From NCBI GenBank assembly GCA_003339415.1, contig PDHQ01000064.1:99675-163674 (forward strand): a DNA stretch of 64,000 nt, written 5' to 3'. The notes beneath the pieces are model-generated. The model was not told the DNA's origin. It made no database searches and worked only from the letters and a program-made list of their open reading frames with translations. A program made the position numbers and the translations under genes. Numbering within the stretch: position 1 is the stretch's first letter; each line of letters opens with the position of its first letter. This document shows, piece by piece, positions 34,528-44,798 of this stretch. Origin of the DNA: Ophiocordyceps camponoti-saundersi (nom. inval.). Its lineage: Eukaryota; Ascomycota; Sordariomycetes; Hypocreales; Ophiocordycipitaceae.

Positions 34528-35463
34528 ATGACCCACCCCTCCGGCTCCGATCTCGGCTCCGGCTCCGGTTCGGACCCCGACCTGCTCATCACCTCCGACG
34601 ATCCCCATCACCCAGCGAACCTCATCCCCGCCCTGTGTGCCAAATTCTGGACTCTCGGCTGGGTCACCGGCACAGGCGGCGGCTGCTCCATCCGCCAAGG
34701 GTGAACTGCTTCCCTCCTCATTGTCCCACAACTGGCAAGCCTTCATCTTCATCCGCTTACCCATTCTCTCTCTCTCTCTTCGAAGAGACCTCGTCTACAT
34801 CGCTCCATCAGGCGTGCAAAAAGAACTGATGAAACACACCGACATCTACGTCCTCTCCCTCTCCCGACAATCCACCCCCACACAACGAACATACCTACGC
34901 TCCCCGCCCAGTCTCAAACCTTCGCAGTGCACGCCCCTCTTCCTCGCAGCCTTCACCCGCCGCCGAGCCGGCTGCTGCATCCACACCCATTCCCAATGGG
35001 CCGTCCTCGTCACCCTGCTACTAGAGGCTCAAAACTCGAACATCTTCGAGATCAACAACATCGAACAAATCAAAGCTTTTCCTTCCAAGGCTTCCTCCTC
35101 CACCGATCAACCCATCGCCAATCTCGGCTTTCACGATACCTTGACTATTCCCGTCATAGAAAACACCCCTCATGAGGAGGACCTCACCAGCTTTCTAGAA
35201 GATGCCATGGACCGCTACCCCAACACGTGTGCCGTCCTCGTCCGCAGACATGGCGTATACGTCTGGGGTGACGATGTCCGCAAGGCCAAGACCCAGGCCG
35301 AGAGGTGACTTGGCCCCGGCTGGAGTTCACGAGATAAAAAGCTGACGTCTCTTTCTTTTCTTCTTCCAGTCTGGACTATCTCTTTCAGCTTGCCGTAGAG
35401 ATGAAGAAACTCGGCATCCCCTGGATCAGCCAAATCACTCGCATCGGTCCGGATCGTCCGTAG
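34528..35463 (+). CDS. MDE1: methylthioribulose-1-phosphate dehydratase (MtnB)
   Basis: Three exons: 34528-34700, 34786-35304, 35370-35463 (261 residues; introns 85 and 65 nt; both codons restored in phase 2). The protein is a class II aldolase-fold dehydratase of the methionine salvage pathway, turning 5-methylthioribulose-1-phosphate into diketo-5-methylthiopentyl-1-phosphate in the cytosol. Seen: [30 protein letters not shown], the metal-binding [20 protein letters not shown], and [12 protein letters not shown] with the third histidine. The C-terminal exon [16 protein letters not shown] is typical. The N-terminal 25 residues are Ser/Gly/Asp-rich and variable in the family. It converges with SEC20, 214 bp apart. 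Confidence 0.93.
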
Positions 35464-35677
35464 TATTCGTAACCAAGGCAGTTTTTTGCACTGTTGCCTT
35501 GCACGGCATTGGTCGCACAAAATAGGCCAACATACTAAGAAGAGAGACCATCAGTCGTCTCGGACACGAGATTGATCAAAAGGTAACGCGTAAAGCATAG
35601 CGTCGAGGCGAGGAGGGGATCATTCAAAGTCCCTAATACGCTGCGTCCCTATGTATGTATGAGTATCTACTTCAAAA

Positions 35678-36968
35678 TCAAAGCTCGTCCCTGTATTGGA
35701 CCTGCTCGTCCCTGATGCGGCCCTCTTTATCCTTGACATAGCCCTCCTTTTCCCGAGCAAGATCCTCAGCCTCTTTCCACACCCTCTTCTTCGGATTTCC
35801 TTCCTCGGACACCGCATCACCAGACGGCGCCGCCTCATCGGCCAAGTCTCCGGCGTCCGCCACCGCATCAACAGCCTCGCGAACCCGTTCCATGACCGAA
35901 TCCAAGTCAGCACCGTCCTGTCCCCCTACCCGCACCGTCGGGAGCTCATCACCCGGTATGCCGACGACGCCCGGCCCGGTCTCGTCGACTCCCCCGGCAG
36001 GCGCGCCCGAGGCATCGCTCCGCCGGCTCTGCAAGACGACGCCGCCGGCCCTGGAGCCGAGGCCGAAAAGGGTACGAAGCGGAAGCCACAGCAGCCACCA
36101 CGTAGGCCCGTAAAGAAGACGTCGAAAGACCAACCAGCCGCCCGTGGCCATGAGCATGTAGAGGGCCGTCTGGAGGTACCAGGTATCACTCTTCTGCGAC
36201 CGAAGCAGCGTCCCCAACAGATCGCGCGAGCTGGCGAGCATACCCTCGATGGACATGTACGACTCGTCGAGCTGCTTGAGCGCGGCCGACGACTCTGTAA
36301 GCGTCTGGTGCGCAAACTCGCTGCGAGACAGTTCGGCCGCCATGAGATCGTGCGTTCGTCGCAGCGCCGCCGTCACGTTCCCGCTCGCGCCGACAGTCAG
36401 CTGATCTTCTCGCGAGAGCATCGACTTTTGTTCCTGCTGCGACTGTCGCGGCGGTCGACGAGGCGGTGGTGGTGGCGCTTCGTCGCTTGGCTGTTCTCCC
36501 TCGGGCGAGGCCATGGACAGGGATCGGATGAAGTCATCCCTCTCCTGCCTTTGTGCCGCTTCCGACTTCCTCTTAGCCGCGAGACGGGCCTTACGAAACG
36601 CCGCTCGATGGCTGATTATTGTTCTGAAGGTGAGTTTCTTTCTTCCCCAAGAGAGAATATCATGCGAAAAAGGGTTTTTCTTACCTCGCGAGCTGTACCG
36701 CCAATCTCTCAGTCCCCTCTTTCAATCTCGCCTTGTCATGACCTTCGGGCCGAGCATATTTCAGATCCTCCCACAACAGCTCCTGCTCTTCAAGTCCGCT
36801 CCGTAGCAGCTGACCGATCTCGGCCCCGAGGTCGCCGCCCTCATCATCGGCGACAGCGTCCGAGGACGGCGGCAAGTCGAGGCAGGCGAGACGATCGATC
36901 AGGTCGCGAAGCTTCGTCGTCGTTTCTTGGAGGGCTGTCAGGCGTTCGTGTAGCCCCTGGAGAGACAT
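35678..36968 (-). CDS. SEC20: SNARE Sec20, Golgi-to-ER retrograde transport
   Basis: Two exons, 36968-36685 and 36623-35678, with a 61-nt intron (409 residues). Sec20 is a Qb-type SNARE on the ER that receives COPI vesicles with Tip20, Use1 and Ufe1. The N-terminal exon is helical (SLQGLHERLTALQETTTKL). The SNARE region holds THDLMAAELSRSEFAHQTL, then SSRDLLGTLLRSQKSDTWYL and the transmembrane segment ending in GGWLVFRRLLYGP and a Trp-rich stretch (WWLLWLPLRTLF), a signature of the family. The lumenal tail of about 150 residues is acidic and ends in RDEL, matching the ER-retrieval HDEL of yeast Sec20. The start gives the conserved first helix; an upstream in-frame ATG at 37181 would add an unlike segment. 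Confidence 0.92.
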
Positions 36969-38440
36969 GTTGGGCACGAACAGGGCGGCTTTTCGGCGGG
37001 AGTCGACGGGAACAAGCTTCCACATAGAGACGCTTGCCACGCCGCCCGTGACGAACTGGCTGTAGTTGATTCGGGCCTCGTGGCCCGTGGTTGGACAGAG
37101 GGTTTCGAAAGCTGCAGGGATGCGGCTTATGTAGTAGGTATGTACATATGCATGTAGCCAGGAGAGGGGGAGGGGGGGCAAATATGCACAAGCATGGGTG
37201 CGGAAAAGGGGGGCATTGGTGGAGAATCTTCACCTAGATGGGTAGGCAGCTATCTTTCTAGGGAGGCTACCGTCTTAGCGGGGGAGCGCCATCGAAGCTG
37301 CGAAGAAACGTCGAGAGGCGAAATACGTGATATCAGACACAAAAGGAGCGAGTATGAATGGTTCATTCCCATAGTGATGCCATCCAAGCTTGTAGAAATT
37401 GAAAGAAATTGTCCAAAAAAAGCTCATCCCTCATCCCTCCTCTCTATCTCTCCCCTTCCTGTGTCCATCATACCGCTCATCCCGTCCAGCTCAGCCTCAG
37501 CTTCAGCCTCAGCCTCAACTATCCCTCTCCTCCAAAACCACCATATCTCCATCATTAGCAGCATCCCCAACTCAAAAACGAAGAGCAGAAAAGTCAGCAA
37601 AAAGAGAGGCCACTCACAAAGAAAAAAAAAGTAGTTGAAGCACCGCCCTCCAAGCAGAATAATCGGAATCGAATCATGGCTCCCCGCCACGCCACGCATC
37701 GCACTCAAGTGTCGACACACAAAATCTCCGCAACGGCTTTCCCAGAGAATTCTTCAACCACCTATCCCAACCTCAACCCCCCCAAATAAACCCCCCGAAA
37801 GGGATAAATCAGAGAGAGAGGAAGAAAAAAGATGTTTCAAATCCTGATTATTTCTGATGCCAATTGCTGACGTCTTTTTTTTGACGTCGAACCCTCACGG
37901 GCAGTAACCCGTCCTTCCTCGCCTTCTCTATTTCCCTCCCCCCTCCGAAGAAGGAAAGAGAAAAAAGATAAGCGAAAACGACTGCGGCAGGTAAAAAAGG
38001 TAGAGAATACTCCGAATTTCTCGCATGCATAAAGGTTCTTGAGATGAAGCTTGAGTGAATAAACACAAAGAGCTGTCTTCTCCGTTTGGAAGCATGGAAG
38101 CGTGGCGTTGCTCAGAGGGCGGTGCTTGAAGAGAGAAGGAAAGGAAAAAAGAAGAGAGGGGAAAAAAATTGGGGGCCGCTTCTTCAGAGGGACTGCCCTA
38201 GCTGCGGTACGTACCTATCTGCTTACATACGCGCATGTGCGCTGAAGCACTACGGATTAAAGGCACGTGACATTTGGCAGAAGAACGACAACCCGGATAA
38301 CGAAGAAAAAGAAGCCCCATGATGAGAAAGAAGCTGCCTTACAAATACAACTTACAAGAGACTCAAGAATTCGAGGCCAAAAGAGCGAGACACCTCTCTC
38401 TATCACCCTCTCCTCTTCTCTCTCCTTCCCTCTATCCATA
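36969..38440. other. divergent intergenic region
   Basis: About 1.5 kb between SEC20 (minus) and the mL53 gene (plus). Two TGACGTC sites flank a T run at 37868-37888. Other frames (e.g. 37194-37638) are low-complexity. No gene supported. Confidence 0.45.
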
Positions 38441-38841
38441 ATGATCACAAAATTCCTCACCGAAGTCACAACCAGGTTCAACCCTCTCTCCAAATGCTCC
38501 AAACCGGCACGCCTCTTCCTCACCTACCTGCCCCCCGACATCCGCACCAAAGGCACCTCCGTCACAACCAAGTTGATCCCCCGAGACTCGACCGAGCCTA
38601 GTTCCGTCATGGTCAAATTCAGTATGACATTGCCTCCTTATCTCCTCTCCTTTCCTTTCCCCCCTCAGCCTCTTCCCAGGCGCTCAGGACTTGAGCTGAT
38701 TCCAAGCTCCCTTTTCTCTTTCACACAGAGGACGGAAGGGAGCTCAAGTTCAGCTGCGAAAAGTACAACATCAAGGGCATCGTCGACGAGGTTGATCGGC
38801 TTTCCCGCCAATTACAAAAGGCCGACGACATTACCGCCTGA
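38441..38841 (+). CDS. MRPL44: mitochondrial large-subunit ribosomal protein mL53 (yeast MRPL44)
   Basis: Two exons, 38441-38621 and 38729-38841 (97 residues; intron 107 nt splitting the Lys codon of KFKDGREL). The chain MITKFLTEVTTRFNPLSKCS then KPARLFLTYLPPDIR and the second exon GRELKFSCEKYNIKGIVDEV then DRLSRQLQKADD match the short fungal mL53/MRPL44 family, a thioredoxin-like protein of the mitochondrial 54S subunit. The N-terminal region is itself basic and helical. The ATG lies after a CT-rich leader; the open frame extends upstream to 38267 but with no conserved residues. Confidence 0.88.
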
Positions 38842-39064
38842 ACTTGGCAAGTCGGCTTTTACGCATAGAAGAGCTTCACCGCGCCCACGTAAACTCGATA
38901 CGTAAACTCGATACATTGGAGGAGGGGGGGCCATCGCAAGCGCCGGTCTTTTTAATATCTGCGTATACATACTTTATGTCATTTCGCGACGCCAAGGCGC
39001 AGCCGCACCATTACTTCCGTCGTCGCGACCTAGGGGTTCCATCTGCTTCGTCCTCTTCACTTTT

Positions 39065-40193
39065 CTAGGTGGAGGCACCGCTGATGAAGAACCACTTGTC
39101 AATCGAGCTGTCAATCTTGGCCGGTGGCAGCTCCTGGTGAGGGGGTAGCGGGGGGAGTTGGTCCGGGGACAACCGGTTTTGGGAGTGTGCGACGGTTGTG
39201 TTGGCACTGACATCAATGTGTCAAACGGTGGACCACGTGGGATTGGGGTTGGGGGGACTCACATGGACACGTTGCCTGCGGATGCCTTTCCCGAGATAAG
39301 ACGCTCCCAAGCCTCGCTGCACTCGTGGATAATGTCCATGGCGTATCTGCCAAGTAGGGTAAGCATTGATACGACACAGGGTGCACCACGGGCGAGTAGC
39401 TTACTGCTTGTTCTTGCACTCGCCGGTAAAGGCAAACTGATTCTCGGGCTTGCCGTCAGGAATCTTGTAGATGCGGAACCACTCGTTGGTGGCGCGCAAC
39501 AGGCCCGGGAGGTGGCGCTCGACGTCCTCGATGTCATTGAGCTTATGAGCCAGTGGGTCGTTCACATCGATGACGATGACTTTCCAGTCCGTCTCCTCTT
39601 CATCGAGGAGCGCCATGACACCTAGCACCTTGACGCGCTTTACCTGGCCGGTGTATCCGACCAGCTCTCCAATCTCGCATACGTCGAGGGGGTCGTTGTC
39701 GCCCTTGGCCTTGGTCTCGGGGTGAACGACGTTGGGGTCTTCCCAGGTCTATACAGACAGCCGAGACGTCAGCGACGAGCTACTAGTGACGGGAAGGGGT
39801 TCGGTCTCTTTTACCTGAGGGAAAGCGCCGTAGTTCCAGAGATAGCCCTTGTGAGGAAAGCAGTTGCGGACAAATCGAAGCTTGCCCTTCTTGGTGTCTT
39901 GCTTGATGGGGTTCAGGAGTTCTTCCTTGGATATCTAAGGTTGCGGGGGAAAAAAAGCGCAGCTGTCAGCGAGCTTCAGGACGGGAAAGGGAGTGCGGCA
40001 AAAGGGCTACCTCGAGCTTGCCATTGGTCCAACGGGGAATCTCGACAATCATATTGAGGATGGTCTGCTCCTGATTGGCATAGAGAGGGATATCGTGAAA
40101 GGGAGAGATTGGCAAGCCATCCTTTTCGAGATAGACACGATGCTCGAGCGTATTCGGCGCCGCCACCTTTCGAAGCGTGTACGGAGAGGCCAT
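39065..40193 (-). CDS. IPP1: inorganic pyrophosphatase, family I
   Basis: Five exons: 40193-40011, 39934-39815, 39748-39405, 39346-39263, 39206-39065 (290 residues; introns 76, 66, 58, 56 nt). The enzyme hydrolyses pyrophosphate with Mg2+. From [20 protein letters not shown] the chain follows yeast Ipp1: [27 protein letters not shown], the catalytic [12 protein letters not shown] with its metal-binding aspartates, [27 protein letters not shown] and a C-terminus with [20 protein letters not shown]. The start at 40193 gives the cytosolic length. The frame stays open upstream to ATGs at 40451, 40565 and 40661, adding up to 156 residues that are Ser/Arg-rich and nearly acid-free, like a mitochondrial presequence; both forms could be made. 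Confidence 0.92.
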
Positions 40194-41523
40194 GACGTGA
40201 GAGGAGGAAGAAGAAGAAGCAGACGGCGACGATTCCGAGTGCGACAAGTGTCGGGTAATCTGATCGGTCCTCCGTGCGGCAGCTGATTTATCGCGCAGAG
40301 AAGAAGATGACCAAAAAGAAGAAGCAGACGGAGGGAAAGAAGATATAGAAAACGAAGCAGAAGAAAAGGGGCGACCAGGAGAAAAGACGCCGACTGTAAA
40401 CGCTGGTTTTTGGTGCGAGGATAGAGGGGTGGGCGGGGCAGGTAGACCCATCGGGAAACGAGCAGGAGGTGCGAATAGCAGACGATGATGCAGCAACGCG
40501 TGATTGGCGGATACCGACGACGATGTTGAACGCTGCAGCCGCTGAACCGAGGGCGAGGAGAGCATTAAGCCGAGCGAGTAGAAACGAGGCTGGAATGGGG
40601 TTATTTGTTTAGATAGTGAATCTGTGTATTCATACGTATCAACGTACCATGCCATTACCATCGATTCGTTTCAATTTATTTGTTGTTTCTCTTTCTGTTT
40701 CTCCCGTTTGTTCACTCTTGTCGCTCCGGGGGGGGGGGAGGAGCACAGACGACAAGACGATAGTTGAGTTGCAGGAGCAGGTTAAAAAGGGGTAAGGGGG
40801 TAGGATCTTTTTTGCACCGCCGGAATGGTATTAAGAGGAAAAGACATGCAACCAAAGAGCCGCGGTAAGTGTGTATGTATGTAGGTATGTATGTAGCCTG
40901 CCTGCGGCTACCAGCTTTCTTTCCCTTAACCGCTGCGTCTTACCGCGGAGATGCCACTCGGGAGATGGTGAGTAGGTAGTGAGTGAGTGAGAGGTTTGCT
41001 CGCAATATGAACGGGAAAAATGCCACCGGTTTAGTTGCACACCCACACTTACTACGCCTGCATCATCATGATAGGGATACACTCAGCACTCACTCAGTGG
41101 AGACACTCCGTAAACCGACTCTTATTAATTCATTACATAACTCTTCTCCGTGCTCCGCGATTGCCAGTACCTGCTTACCTACCTACCTAGGGTAAGCAAC
41201 CACTTTCACATGCCGACAGCGTCGCTGCTTGAAAGCGTCCCTTGCAGCAGAGAGTTTTCCTTCTGCCTCCAGATAGATAACACAGCAACACCCCCCTTCC
41301 TATTAACACACGGACATAATCTTCCAGTGGACATATACAAGAAAAAAAAAAGGCCTTGCCCGCAAAGGCTAATGACAGAAGCGCAATCAGCAAGAGAGAG
41401 ACTCAAGTGCTTTCCATGGAAAGATAACCACAGGCGAGATGAATGAACACTCGGACCAGAGATGAATGAACACTCGGACCAGGGATGAAGAGAAGAAAGA
41501 AAAGAAAAGAAAAAGCCAGCAGC
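40194..41523. other. upstream of pyrophosphatase, downstream of PIL1
   Basis: The first part (40194-40661) may encode the optional N-terminal extension of the pyrophosphatase. The rest carries a GTAT run near 40870-40895 and two direct copies of a 26-bp segment, GATGAATGAACACTCGGACC plus AGAGAT or AGGGAT, at about 41438-41463 and 41461-41487. No other gene. Confidence 0.5.
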
Positions 41524-42514
41524 TCAGTGATGACCTTCCTCGGCCGACTCCATCGCCGCGGCAGCCGCCTCCTCGGCCTCGTCGCCGGGCGGCTTGTTGC
41601 TGACGGTGTCGAGGTAGGTGTCGTGATCGGGCTGCCACTCCCTCATATCCTCGGCGCAGTCGTCGAGCACCTGGCGAGCCTGCGGGCCGCTGGTGTAAGG
41701 CTGGTGGTTATCGCCGGGGACGACGGGCGTGTCGTCGAGGAGAGATAGGATGCGACGGCCGTGCTTGGCCAGAATGATTTGCTTCTCGGCCCGCTCAATG
41801 ATGGCGCAAAACTCGGCGTCGTACGTCTCCTTGATCCTCTGGCGCGTCTATTGTGCGAGCCGTCAGTCTTGAAGATCCAAGAAGAGAGACAAAGACAGAG
41901 AGGCAGAGAGAAACAACACTCACCACATTGGTCAGCTGCGCCTCGGCCACCATGTTCTCGGCCTCGGCCCGAACCAGCTCCTGCTCCATCACCACCACCT
42001 TGCTGCTGTCGGGCTCCCTGGCCTTGAGTCTGCTCAGCTCCTCGGCCATCCTGGCCCTGTTCTCACGGCTCGGCTGCACGCTCTTCTCCGTGTTACGGAT
42101 CGCCTTGAGGCGGCTCGGCGACTCGTCAATGGCGTGGGCATAAGCGTCCTCCTGCTCGCCGATCTCGCTGAGGATGACGCCGACCTTGTCCGTGAGGTCG
42201 CTGACGGCCTCATCGCCCGTGCCCTCGCCCCATTCCGAGAGCTGCTGGGCGATGGCGATGCGCTCGCGCCCGGCCGTCAGGTGCGTCGAGACCAGGCTGT
42301 TCTCCGCCTTGATGAGACGGAAGATGCGGCGTGAGGGCTCCTGATGACTGTTGCCGCGGAGAGAGCTGAAGGAGAACCCAGACTTGTTCCCCTTGTTGCT
42401 CCGGATCGAGTGTCGGTTCCTGCGAGGGGGAGGAGAGTCAGTCTTGGTGGCGTTCTCACCCTGGCGGGAGTGGCCGCTGAAGAAGTGTGACAAGTCGACA
42501 CTGGAGCGAGACAT
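41524..42514 (-). CDS. PIL1: eisosome core protein Pil1/Lsp1
   Basis: Two exons, 42514-41924 and 41847-41524, with a 76-nt intron (304 residues). Pil1 is a BAR-domain protein that builds eisosomes, furrows of the plasma membrane. After a basic N-terminal segment (GNKSGFSFSSLRG) the BAR domain reads RRIFRLIKAENSLVSTHLTA, GRERIAIAQQLSEWGEGTGD, EDAYAHAIDESPSRLKAIRN and QLTNVTRQRIKETYDAEF across the intron. The acidic Ala-rich tail (EAEEAAAAAMESAEEGHH) is family-like. A splice-like GTGAGT..CTGCAG pair just upstream (about 42542-42595) suggests a 5' UTR intron. The ATG at 42514 is the best start; an in-frame codon at 42550 lies inside the likely UTR. Confidence 0.92.
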
Positions 42515-44148
42515 TTGTCTATCCCTGGGGTGCCGGCTTTTCTGCAGCACACAAGAGAGGTAGAGGGCGGGAAAAGGGGGAAGGCAGTGAAACTCACATC
42601 ATCTTGACGGATTTACGGCCGGGATGGCAACGACGAGGACAATGATGGGAAGGTGCGAGACTCGTCTATCGAGCGAGCGGGTTTCCTTGGCCTTTGGACG
42701 GGAACAGCAGCTAGGGTGGCACACGATGGTAATGGCTCGTCGTTGCTGGCGCCAGGCAGGGGAAGGTGGTTATAGTGAAGGAACGAGACCTGTCAAGAGA
42801 GAGGGGAAGGAAGGAGAGAAGTACGGACAGAGATGGGAGGAAAAGGGAAAGGGGAAAAAGGTTAAGGAAAAGGGAAAAGGGGTCAGAGGGGAAGGGGAGC
42901 AAACGTGCGGCATCCGAGTTCGAGATAGGTCGGAAGGGGCCGGACGTACCCACGTCATGAGCGTTGACAGACATCGTTTTAGGGTTTAAGCGGGATAGAC
43001 GCCGGCCATGGCACCAGGGGTGGGAGAGGAGGAGGAGAAGAAGGAGAAGGAGGAATATGGAGAGCTCACGGACGGCCGATGATGATTACGATCCGGCCGA
43101 GCCTCCGGTGGAAAGGGGAAAACACTCCCCCCAAGCCAAAAAGGCTCCTCCCGAAGACGGCGGGCGAGTCTGTGTTTCTTCAACGGCGGCGGCGGCGGAC
43201 GGGAAAACGTCGGATGATGTCACTTTCCTCTGTCGAGAGCGAACCCATCAGGTCCGTCACCGTCACGGTCCCACCGGTTCGGGAGAGAGAGAGAGGTGTG
43301 TGTCCTTTCTTTTTCCTCCTTTGTCTTCTTTTCTCGTGAGGGGATGGACGGGGAGAGAGAGAGGGAGGGAGGGGGTGTAAGAGAGTTTTGTTCCTGCATC
43401 ATCGTGACCTAATTATAATCCTTTCTTTTTCTTTTCTTCTTTTACTATCTAGATCTTCTTCTTCTTCTTCTCCTCTTCAATCACGTACATGCATACATAT
43501 CCCGTACACTCATCCATACGGACAGACATACAACGCACAATACACAGGTTACGGACACACATATTTTTCTCCTTGCTCGTCCTCTCAAATCCTAGTCCCT
43601 GCCTCTGCACCGGCATCTCCGGCCGCCGCCACTTTAAAGTTACCCTTCTCCGCCCCCCTTCCGCTCCGTCCCCCGGAAAGCCGGCTAAGGAAAAGAACGG
43701 ATGTAAAAAAAAACACAGACAACCAAAGAAGAGATGCAGAATAGATTTTTTAAAAAAGGGTGCATTTTTGACATGCCCATGGCGTTTCTTCCCCCTTTTT
43801 CTCCTAGTCATGAAAGGTTTGCTCCTCCGCTCGGGCCTCCCCCTTTTCCCCATTCTCTCCCGTAGCGGTGAAAGCGTCGTTCGCGGGTAAGACGGAAAGG
43901 AAACTTGAACAGGCAAATCATCACGGGTAGTGGCACGGTCAAGGCACCCAAGTCTGTGCGAGCGTAAAGTCTTCCCTCCTCTCTCCCCCCCCCATCTCAT
44001 CCCATCTCATCCCATCAGCTGAAGAACACGGGCCTCCTCTTCACAGAGGCCCGTTTTCATTCCACTTTCCCTCCACATCCGCCCCCTTTATTTCACCCGT
44101 CATATCCAAACCATCCGGAGAAGCATTTTTGTTTTCCTTGTTTCCTCT
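42515..44148. other. long PIL1 upstream region, no gene seen
   Basis: About 1.6 kb of G/A-rich and C/T-rich DNA, with a probable 5' UTR intron of PIL1 near 42542-42595. No coding frame carries a domain. Confidence 0.45.
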
Positions 44149-44367
44149 TCAATATCGAACCTTGTGATCCGTCGTTCTTTCATAAACGACAGCTCCGGGA
44201 GACGGCCGCCGCGTCACGCTCGAGTAACTCACCCGCGGCGAGTGACCGTGGTGATGGTGGTGATGGCCGTGGTGGTGGTGATGGTGGCGGCTGGACGGTC
44301 GTGAAGGGATGATCTCCTCGTGGTAGTAGTACTTGGTCTTTGTCTTGGGCTCGCCGCCGAAACACAT
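44149..44367 (-). CDS. small His-rich protein
   Basis: A 72-residue single-exon frame starting MCFGGEPKTKTKYYYHEEII, with two His6 runs separated by Gly (HHHHHHGHHHHHHG) and ending SYSSVTRRPSPGAVVYERTT. I recall short fungal proteins opening with MCFG and a Tyr-rich segment and carrying His-rich middles; no function is known to me. A metal-binding role could be guessed from the histidines but is not shown. The sequence upstream (44400-44460) is a GA-rich leader. Confidence 0.68.
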   Translation of the reverse strand: MCFGGEPKTKTKYYYHEEIIPSRPSSRHHHHHHGHHHHHHGHSPRVSYSSVTRRPSPGAVVYERTTDHKVRY

Positions 44368-44798
44368 GACGCCGGTTCGCTTCTGTTCCCTCGTGAAGAT
44401 GAGGGTGGTTGAGTGAGGAGGGAGAGACCTGAAGAGGAGGAGAGCGGGGGTGAAGGAAAGAGAAAACAGGGATACAGAGATAGATAGAGGCTTATATAAA
44501 GCCTGTAGGTACGGATACAGCCTGCCTACCTACAGGTAGTAGTATAGAATGCTAAGCTGCAGGGCGGTGGTGTTGGCGGATGCTGACGCGTCCCACTCGG
44601 TGCCGTCATCTTGATCTGCTGAGCCATCACAAAAGCCCATCGTCCTTATCCTTGAAATATTGACATCTCACCGAATCGTACCGACCAGGGATTCGGAATC
44701 TAAGTATCCGTACAGCCACATGCTACAGGCTCTCAGGTGCCACGTCTTTTTTCTATTGCTCTTGTTGGCCGTCCGTCTATCATCATCACCCCCCCCCT
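44368..44798. other. intergenic region
   Basis: About 430 bp holding the promoter of the His-rich gene and the 3' flank of OST1. A CTACCTACAGGTAG-type palindrome lies near 44525-44540. No gene. Confidence 0.45.

Noticed and set aside
35696..37027. 443-codon plus-strand frame
   Set aside because: Antisense shadow of SEC20 caused by GC-rich codon use.
37194..37847. Ser/Pro/Lys-rich frames between SEC20 and the mL53 gene
   Set aside because: Low-complexity composition, no start context or domain, and mutually overlapping frames on both strands.
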